DNA of 64,000 nt, taken from contig JAYKKR010000001.1 in assembly GCA_036971615.1 (NCBI GenBank), positions 2,418,001-2,482,000 of the forward strand. Direction: 5' to 3'. Position 1 is the stretch's first letter. Every line of letters begins with the position of its first letter. Below are positions 57,575 to 64,000 of this stretch, one piece after another. The position numbers were made by a program, and so were the translations under genes. Source of the DNA: Amyloporia xantha. Taxonomy: Eukaryota > Basidiomycota > Agaricomycetes > Polyporales > Adustoporiaceae. Below the pieces are notes generated by a model. It had not been told where the DNA came from. It did not search any database and saw only the letters and a list, made by a program, of their open reading frames with translations.

Positions 57575-59051
57575 TCACTTACTGGCCTCAGTCCAGAGGG
57601 TCTGGTCGGTTCCGTTAGAGTAAGGCGTAACGGATAGAACATAGCTAGTATCGAAGGCGCCGGCAGCCCAGATAGAGAATCCAACGAGGTTCGGGTAGGC
57701 AGACTTGACGTATGCGAGCTCCTCACCAAGACTGCAGGTCGTGGTTCAACTTACGCCGGTTGAAATACAGATAAAAACGTACTAAGTGTAGCAACTGGTG
57801 GTTTCGCCTCCACCAGTCTCGCTCAGGATTGCCTGACGGTTGCCGTTGTCCTGAAGGAAGGTGACTAGCGTCTCCAGGACCTCAGTATTGTTCTGAGCAA
57901 AGTTTAAGTCAATGTGAATGGTTAATTAGAGGACTTGACGAACTGTGACGCAAGTAGCGGAGGTACCACTGTTGTCGGAGTCGAGATATTTGTGAACTTT
58001 GGATGGTTGAATAAACACATACTGATTCAAGCCTGAGGATGAAGGATCTCACCGTCAAACAAGAGCTTGTCAGTCGAACCGAGAGGATCAGTCACATCGA
58101 CCAAGTACGGGCCGGCCTCAGTGGGGAAGGTCTCGGCAGAGGAATAGCTCGATCCGGGGAGAAGGAGGTAGTTTGTAGCACCCTCTGCACGAATGGCGTT
58201 CACAACGTATTGAACGCTGGCGACCCATTCCGTAACGTTGAGATCATGTGGTTCGTTCATGATTCCGCTGTAGAAAAGCGTCTACTAAATCAGGGTGCCA
58301 CTAATTTAAAAAAGTCTTACAAGATAATCCTGTCGTTGGTGCCATATTCAGACGCGAGCTGGGTCCAGATCGATGCGAACTGGGCATTGGTGGGGCCACC
58401 CTGTCCAATAATGTCGCCGTTCCACCTCGCATAATTGTGCTGGATGCACCATATTTTAGCGATATGTCACAAAAGAGGCGGTACACGCGTACAAGGTCGA
58501 CAATGACGTAGACGTCCGAGTCAGAACTCAGCGCAGCTTGCACCGTGGTGTCATACTCGCTGAAAAAAGTAGAGTTGATGGTCCCGCCCAGCGTGGGTGT
58601 CATCAATTGCCATGCTGTTTCATGATAATCAAAGAAGCTTGCTAGTCATGCTGTCTCAATCTACATACCAAATGCTATAATAACGGGTAGATGAGTTCAG
58701 TACTGAAGAGCACATTACAAAACAAGTGAACTTACGGATACGATAGAGGTTTGCACCCTCTCCGGAGAAATGGGTGTATTGAGAGGTGGGAGGCGCGTCT
58801 CCTGATTTGCATAGTTGAGTTCATAATATTCTTACCGTAATATTGTACTTGCCTGTGCCAGAGAAGTCCCCGTCGGTGCTCTACAATCAACATCTGAGCG
58901 TCGAAACCGTTACCAGCGAAACAGTACTCACAACACTGAAGTCATAGCCAGCGGTGTTGACACCTCCGAGACGGCTTGAGAACTGGCCGCTCACCCACTG
59001 CGGGGCAAGGGTAGCAGATAACACGGAGAGGAAGACTGTTGCTAGTTTCAT
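57575..59051 (-). CDS. Endo-beta-1,4-glucanase 2, GH5 (subfamily 5 type), secreted
   Basis: Ten exons (59051-58932, 58880-58853, 58801-58736, 58674-58669, 58614-58493, 58439-58321, 58267-58053, 57996-57944, 57892-57783, 57731-57575) sum to 996 nt (331 aa). Exons 1-9 have the same lengths as those of endoglucanase 1: 120, 28, 66, 6, 122, 119, 215, 53 and 110 nt. Signal peptide VFLSVLSATLAPQWVSG; catalytic motifs GIMNEPHDL and LSETGGG; also LGGVNTAGYDF and FSGEGANLYRIPFAW. The second intron has a GC donor (CAG|GCAAGT, intron 58852-58802); the paralogue uses GT there. The C-terminus ends TLWTEASK by reading into the position where the paralogue splices to a short last exon, so its 3' end is probably changed. 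No CBM1. Confidence 0.92.
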
Positions 59052-59109
59052 ATTGCTGAACAGACTATGTTGGCGTTCCTGTGAAGGATGGGGATAACTG
59101 CGCGAGTGC

Positions 59110-59125
59110 AGCCTCTTTTATACCC
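59110..59125 (-). promoter_or_regulatory. TATA box and shared AGAGGCTGCA motif, endoglucanase 2
   Basis: TATAAAAG at ~59122-59115, about 65 nt before the ATG, runs into AGAGGCTGCA, as upstream of endoglucanase 1. Confidence 0.6.
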
Positions 59126-60595
59126 CCGTCGCCATTGAAACCTTTATTGACAACCGGAGAAGTGGATTAAGACAATTTGATGCAACGGACAATTTGCGGA
59201 GATATATATCTACGTGTGAGCAGAAACATGTCGCCGAGTTCTCACATATAGTATTGACTCATGGTTACACTCGCACAAAGCCATCGTGTCGTTTCTGATG
59301 CAGAGAAGCTCAGCCGCGTTCCTGGATTGCACTGGAGCACGTCATGCCAATTACTTGGAAGATGCGGGGGCATTCTCGCTTACTTGAAAGGCTCCGTGTG
59401 TTCAAGGGCCTGTCTAATTGCGGAGGCAGACTTAGCGTTTGCGGCCGAAACAGAAGTGGACCAATACGCATTAGGAAGGCACATGAGTATGTCGATTTGA
59501 TCGAGATGAATAAACCGATCACAATGCAGTTCGACCCGCTCTTCAGCCTCCTGGTGCTATGTTTGTAGATTTCCTTTCAGTGGTTGGGGCGAGAGCTTGT
59601 TCTGCATAGAACAAGGTAAGGAGCAAGCCTTCAAAGACGTTGCGCAAGACAGTTTTTCATATCTGTTGATCGTAAATTATATTTGAGCTCGGGGACAATG
59701 AAAGCATGGGGTCTGTCAGGCAAACCACCTAAGAGGTAAACGTAGACTATTCGGCCTAGGCCGAATCCCATACATTCACCGGCGCACCGCCCTATTGTAG
59801 ATTCGATCAAACAGGCATGTCTGCTGAGTCGGTGGCTGCTTCGGACCACGGGATATTCTTGTACATGCACCCTCTATCGCACATGGGGCAAGATCGCCGC
59901 AAACGGCAGTGCGACATCCTCACCCCATTTCTCGCGTTACAATCCGAAGGATACCCGGAGATGCTCGCGTAGCCGCATGACTGGTCGTGGAAAACTCAAC
60001 TTTGATCATGTATGCTGCCTTGTCCTCGGGACGCTCGAAGTAGAACAAGGAGACCCCAAAAGTCACAGAGTCGGGATCCACAGTGTCTGTCCCGCCGATC
60101 ATCATGCTGACACAATTAGCAGGAAAAAAGTCAACTCTGTACCCATGATATTGGCTTCGTGAGCTTGCCGTAGAAGAACGTCTCCAGGATGTACTACCGG
60201 AAATGCGAGGTACATGCTTCACCACGAGGGACGGCCTATTCATAGAGATACCTAGTATGAGAGCAATACCCACGCAAGATGTGATCGGAATTGCTTACTG
60301 GCAACAATGTTATATGAATTGCAGTATCGAGTAACGCACGCTCTATGGTATTGGTTTGTTGACAGCGGCGATGTAAGACTTCTCGCGGTACCCTGCACTC
60401 TACCTGTAGGTCTCAATCACAAGGCTGTCGGATTATCACTCAGCTACGGTCGTTAATTGATATATAACAGCAGATCAAGTGGCACAAATAGCACAAAGAG
60501 CACAGAGAGGAATATTCAGGGTCTCTTGAAACGCTTTGAAATCTTGTTGCTGATGAGAACGCCCGGGCGGCTGTTATAATATGCACCAAGGAAAA

Positions 60596-60853
60596 ATTGT
60601 CGGAGATTTCCAGGCCGGTTTGCAATGGTTTGTAATGGCACTCAACGTCTAGGCGTTTGGGGCTCGATTGCAATTCATCACAATCACTGTGACGCCGTTG
60701 CAATGCCATTGGAATGCCATTGTAATGACCCTGATGACTTTATAAGGCAATTGTAACGGAAATTTTAAATTCATGCTCAAAATGAGTCACAATGTCACTC
60801 AATATTTTCACAATATTTCGAGATTGCAATTGATGCAGGAAACTCCGACAAAC
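60596..60853. repeat. Small MITE-like segment with ~15-bp imperfect terminal inverted repeats
   Basis: TTGTCGGAGATTTCC at the left and, on the other strand, TTTGTCGGAGTTTCC at the right bracket ~260 bp that is rich in CATTG/CAATG repeats. No target-site duplication was found, so the transposon reading is tentative. Confidence 0.35.
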
Positions 60854-61264
60854 TGTCTAGATACAACATACATCCTACGCTGGACCTCGTAAGCCGTAAT
60901 CAGAAGCGCTTCCGAACGGCTGTCAATATTGACGATAGTTTCGTGAGCAAAGTAAGATCGTTCAAGAATGGGACAGTATTGAAGCAGTCACATTCGTATA
61001 TATGTAGAGCAATAATCATAAATGAGACCGTGAAAGTCTTCTAGCTTTAAATCTGCTCAAGTTCGAATGGTCTGACGTGATGATTACCATATATAGAGAG
61101 CAATTTCTAGAATCACATGATCTCGAAGCATTCTGCTCAGGGGTAGAGTAATCCGCAGACCTTGCCGCAGACAGAGACTCTTCCTAGCTCGAGTAGAGCC
61201 CATCGTCATTGGTTGACTGTCTAAATGGTTCGTGATGCTTTCCAGAGACCGGGCCAAAATCTGA

Positions 61265-63702
61265 ATGCTGTTGCAGGCACCTCCAAAGGGTAGAAACCCT
61301 AATCCAAGCGGCCTTGGCCGGGCGATCATCAACAGGAAGGTCAAGGATGCTCATAGGGCACGAGAGTCGGGCCTTGTACGTGCACACAAATGTTTTTGTA
61401 CTCAAAGCTGACGCTAATCCTTGGGTTTCAGTACATCACTGACATCGATCCAACCACTCGTCTTCAATCGATCACGCAGGAGCGAGATTTAGACGAATTC
61501 CTTAATACCGCACAGCTAGCGGGCACTCAGTTCACAGCAGGTGAGGAATGGTCAGCTAATGCTGTGCTAAAGATTCTCACCGTAAAATTCATAGAGCGTC
61601 GTAATGTCAAAATTATCAATTCTCCAGCGGGGTCACAACACAATCCATATCTACTATCCGAGGAAGAGGAAAAGAACACGTTGCAGAAACATGCAGACAA
61701 CAGGAAACGCTTGCGCGTACCAAGACGGCCTCCATGGACCAAAGATATGTCAGCAGTGCAGCTGGATAGACAAGAAAAGGATGCCTTCCTGGAGTGGAGA
61801 CGAGGACTAGCAGAGTGCGCAAGCGTTCAGATTGTTACTATTGCAACGGAAGGATCTTACCAGCTATCACAGTCTTCAAGAGCGGGATATGTTTCTTCTC
61901 ACTCCCTTCGAGCGCAATATCGAGGTTTGGCGGCAATTATGGAGGGTCCTTGAACGCTCTCATCTGATCGTCCAAATTGTCGATGCCCGAAATCCCCTCC
62001 GTTTTCGGTGCGAGGACTTAGAATCTTACGTTCAGGATGTTGAAGGTGCGGAGGGCGAGTACGGCACAGGCAAGGGGAAAAGGAGAAGTTTGCTGTTGAT
62101 CAACAAGGCTGATTTGTTGACCGCTAAGCAAAGGTAAAGATCGCAATTTTATCTGAACATCAATATCGATTGACATTACTTGGACTTTTCTACACCTGAA
62201 GGCTACTGTGGGCGGATTATTTCGATGAGCAAGGGGTGACATATGCGTTCTTTTCCGCGGCCAATGCGGCGGCTTTGCAGCAAGCACGTCGAGACGCAAT
62301 GGGCGCCGTAGAAGAATCGGAGGGTATGGCGCAAGTCCAGAGCGAAGACGAAGAGAGACCATCTGGGAATGGTCAGCCTCCAGACGGTGCCGAGGTGCCT
62401 CCGGAGAGTGATGATACTAGTTCTGGCAGTGCGGCCGAAGAAGATTCTACGGGGGACCAATGGAGTGATGAAGAGTCAGACGACGATGCCATGTACCTTT
62501 CAGTCGAGGAAGATTCGTTGGAAGCAAAAGACCCCAGAGTCAAAGTTCTATCGGTGCTAGAACTTGAAGATCTCTTTGTGACTGCAGCTCCTGACTTGAG
62601 TAGTGAGCAGTTTTCCTTGTTGCCAAAGTCAAAGCCCGACTCATTGACCAACAGCATTCACCGACTCTTCTGGAAATCACCCATCTAAATTGGTCGTCGG
62701 TCTTGTCGGCTACCCTAATGTGGGAAAGTCCAGCACTATCAATGCACTTCTGGGTGAGAAGAAAGTCAGTGTATCCTCGACCCCGGGCAAGACCAAACAT
62801 TTTCAGACCATCAACCTTTCTCCTTCCCTTATGCTGTGCGACTGCCCTGGTTTGGTGTTCCCGCAATTCACGACCACAAAAGCGGACCTAGTATGTGATG
62901 GTGTTTTACCGATTGATCAGATGAGGGAGCATACCGGTCCCATTGGACTAGTCGTGAAAAGAATACCGAAGGAAGTCCTTGAAGCTATCTATGGTCTCAA
63001 CATTAAATTGAATGGGGTCGAAGAAGGCGGAGACGCCAAGACCAAGCCAGAAGATTTTCTAATCGCTCATGCTAGTAAGTCTTCGCTGATAACACCGAAA
63101 TGATTGTTTTTCTGAAGGGCATCGCGTTTCCAGTCGGCAGAGGTTTCATGCGGTCGGGTCAGGGAAATCCAGACGAAGCTCGCTCTGCGAGGTACATTCT
63201 CAAAGATTATGTGAATGCGAAGCTACTGTTTTGTCATCCTCCTCCGGGAATTCCAGAAGACGTGTTTAACAGGGAGACTATCGAATTATCCCTCAAACGC
63301 GCTCTCGGAAAGAAACGTGCTCCTACTACTCGGGTTGTAAAAGGTTCAGACACGTTCGTGGCCCAGAATGCGTTCCCTGCGGCACCCGAATCGGGGGAGG
63401 CTTCAGTGGATGGTCTCGCCTCTGGTCCTAAATCGCGCAACGTCGACCGAGATTTCTTCGCCAGCAATTCTCCAGCTATGCGACCACATGTCCAGGGCTC
63501 GGCGCGGCATGGTCAAGAGGTTTCACGGATGCAGCTATATCCGCACCAAAACTCTGTAGCCGACGATGGCTCTGCATTATCCGGAAGGAAGGCGAGGATT
63601 GCGGCCGTGCTTGCCAATGCGGGAGGTGAGCTTGGTTCCGGCAACAAGCATCACAAGAAACCAAAAAGAGTGAAGCAGAGGAGTGGGAGAGGTTATGATT
63701 GA
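61265..63702 (+). CDS. LSG1: Large-subunit GTPase LSG1 (60S export/NMD3 release)
   Basis: Seven exons (61265-61375, 61432-61540, 61595-61814, 61873-62133, 62202-62602, 62655-63074, 63134-63702) sum to 2091 nt (696 aa). The circularly permuted order of YlqF/YawG GTPases is plain: G4 (LLINKADLL) comes before G1 (GYPNVGKSS) and G3 (DCPGLVFP). N-terminal signatures are GLGRAIINRKVKDAHRARES and DLDEFLNTAQLAGTQF. An acidic insertion separates the two GTPase halves. The basic C-terminus (HHKKPKRVKQRSGRGYD) fits rRNA or ribosome contact. LSG1 releases NMD3 from cytoplasmic pre-60S subunits. The start is the ATG in frame at 61265; an upstream exon spliced at the CAG before GCACCTCC is possible. Confidence 0.92.
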
Positions 63703-64000
63703 CCATTTCATATATAGCCGTATCTTCTGTAGCCTTACATTCACGATGGAAGTGTATAGTAGGACTCGTGTCCAGACTCCAGACTCCAGACTGCAGTACT
63801 GCATGGTGCGCTCGATCTCACGTGATCAAAGATGAGAGCGCGTCGATGTCGTCCAGACGGTCCAGTCGCGTCACGCATCAATCTTTTGCCCCGACCAGCG
63901 TGCCGCAAGTACTGTTACTTGTCCCCGCCTAATATCCATTCGGAAACATAGAATATGCCCTCTTCGACATTCTCTGGATCTGCCTGTGCCAATCAAAATG
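63703..64000. other. Right-edge region, 3' flank of LSG1
   Basis: About 300 bases with no closed gene. An ATG at 63955 opens a frame that runs off the window; it could start the next gene, but too little is present to tell. Confidence 0.3.

Larger units (their letters stand above)
59052..61264. other. 2.2-kb gene-poor stretch after endoglucanase 2
   Basis: No gene could be closed. A minus-strand frame 60273-59920 (117 codons; contains HGYRVDFFPANCVSMMIGG) looks coding but has no recognised family and no clear partner exons; it may be a relic. A small repeat-rich segment at ~60596-60853 is listed separately. The last part is the LSG1 promoter. Confidence 0.35.

Noticed and set aside
1..64000. 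CRISPR arrays, prophage, bacterial operons, rRNA or tRNA genes
   Set aside because: No regular repeat-spacer pattern and no bacterial signal; no tRNA or rRNA could be recognised by eye, although a tRNA scan was not possible.

Overview
The window is a compact basidiomycete (Agaricomycetes-type) nuclear region. The evidence is dense spliceosomal introns, mostly 48-60 nt with GTRNGT donors and CTRAY branch points, short intergenic spaces, and fungal-specific families: an Sts1/Cut8 tether, a Prm10-like ThrE protein, a CAS1 acyltransferase, a Mit1-like remodeler and GH5_5 endoglucanases. Nothing bacterial is present. All exon models were placed by hand. For most genes the summed exon length is an exact multiple of three, which supports the models; individual junctions may be off by 1-2 nt.

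Layout. 1-2116 (-): 5' part of a BCK1-type MAPKKK. 3040-4140 (-): GID8, a GID/CTLH ubiquitin-ligase subunit. 5108-5810 (-): RRP15. 6294-9434 (+): ankyrin plus DIL protein. 9833-11990 (+): rhomboid protease. 12338-13411 (-): orphan protein. 14914-15809 (-): REX4-like protein lacking catalytic residues. 17247-19178 (-): mitochondrial PPR-like protein. 19623-20938 (-): STS1/CUT8. 21843-24787 (-): CAS1. 25198-26911 (-): VTA1. 27599-29999 (+): PRM10-like. 30189-34747 (-): Rad5/HLTF-type SNF2-RING protein. 36611-37774 (-): RNase III-like plus dsRBD. 38437-45338 (-): Mit1-like CHD remodeler with 19 exons. 45745-46927 (-): LDAH-like hydrolase. 47049-51968 (+): SEC8. 52035-53331 (-): LYR-type protein. 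53965-55537 (+) and 57575-59051 (-): two GH5_5 endoglucanases, tail to tail. 61265-63702 (+): LSG1.

Most genes are unrelated housekeeping functions: ribosome biogenesis (RRP15, LSG1), proteolysis (GID8, STS1, rhomboid), membrane traffic (SEC8, VTA1, DIL protein), chromatin and repair, and mitochondria. The accessory part is 53.9-61.2 kb. It holds the inverted GH5_5 pair, and between the two genes sits a ~1.05-kb transposon with ~320-bp terminal inverted repeats and a perfect 8-bp target-site duplication (hAT-like, non-autonomous). A gene-poor, possibly relic-bearing stretch follows.

Main points for a second look: the foldback transposon; matching exon lengths and a 6-nt micro-exon in both GH5 genes; two GC-AG introns; three genes each with a one-base reading-frame break (CAS1, SEC8, RNase III-like), which may be assembly errors; a REX4-fold protein without its DEDD residues; a GID8 gene whose first coding exon is only the ATG; and a possible intronic C/D-box RNA.
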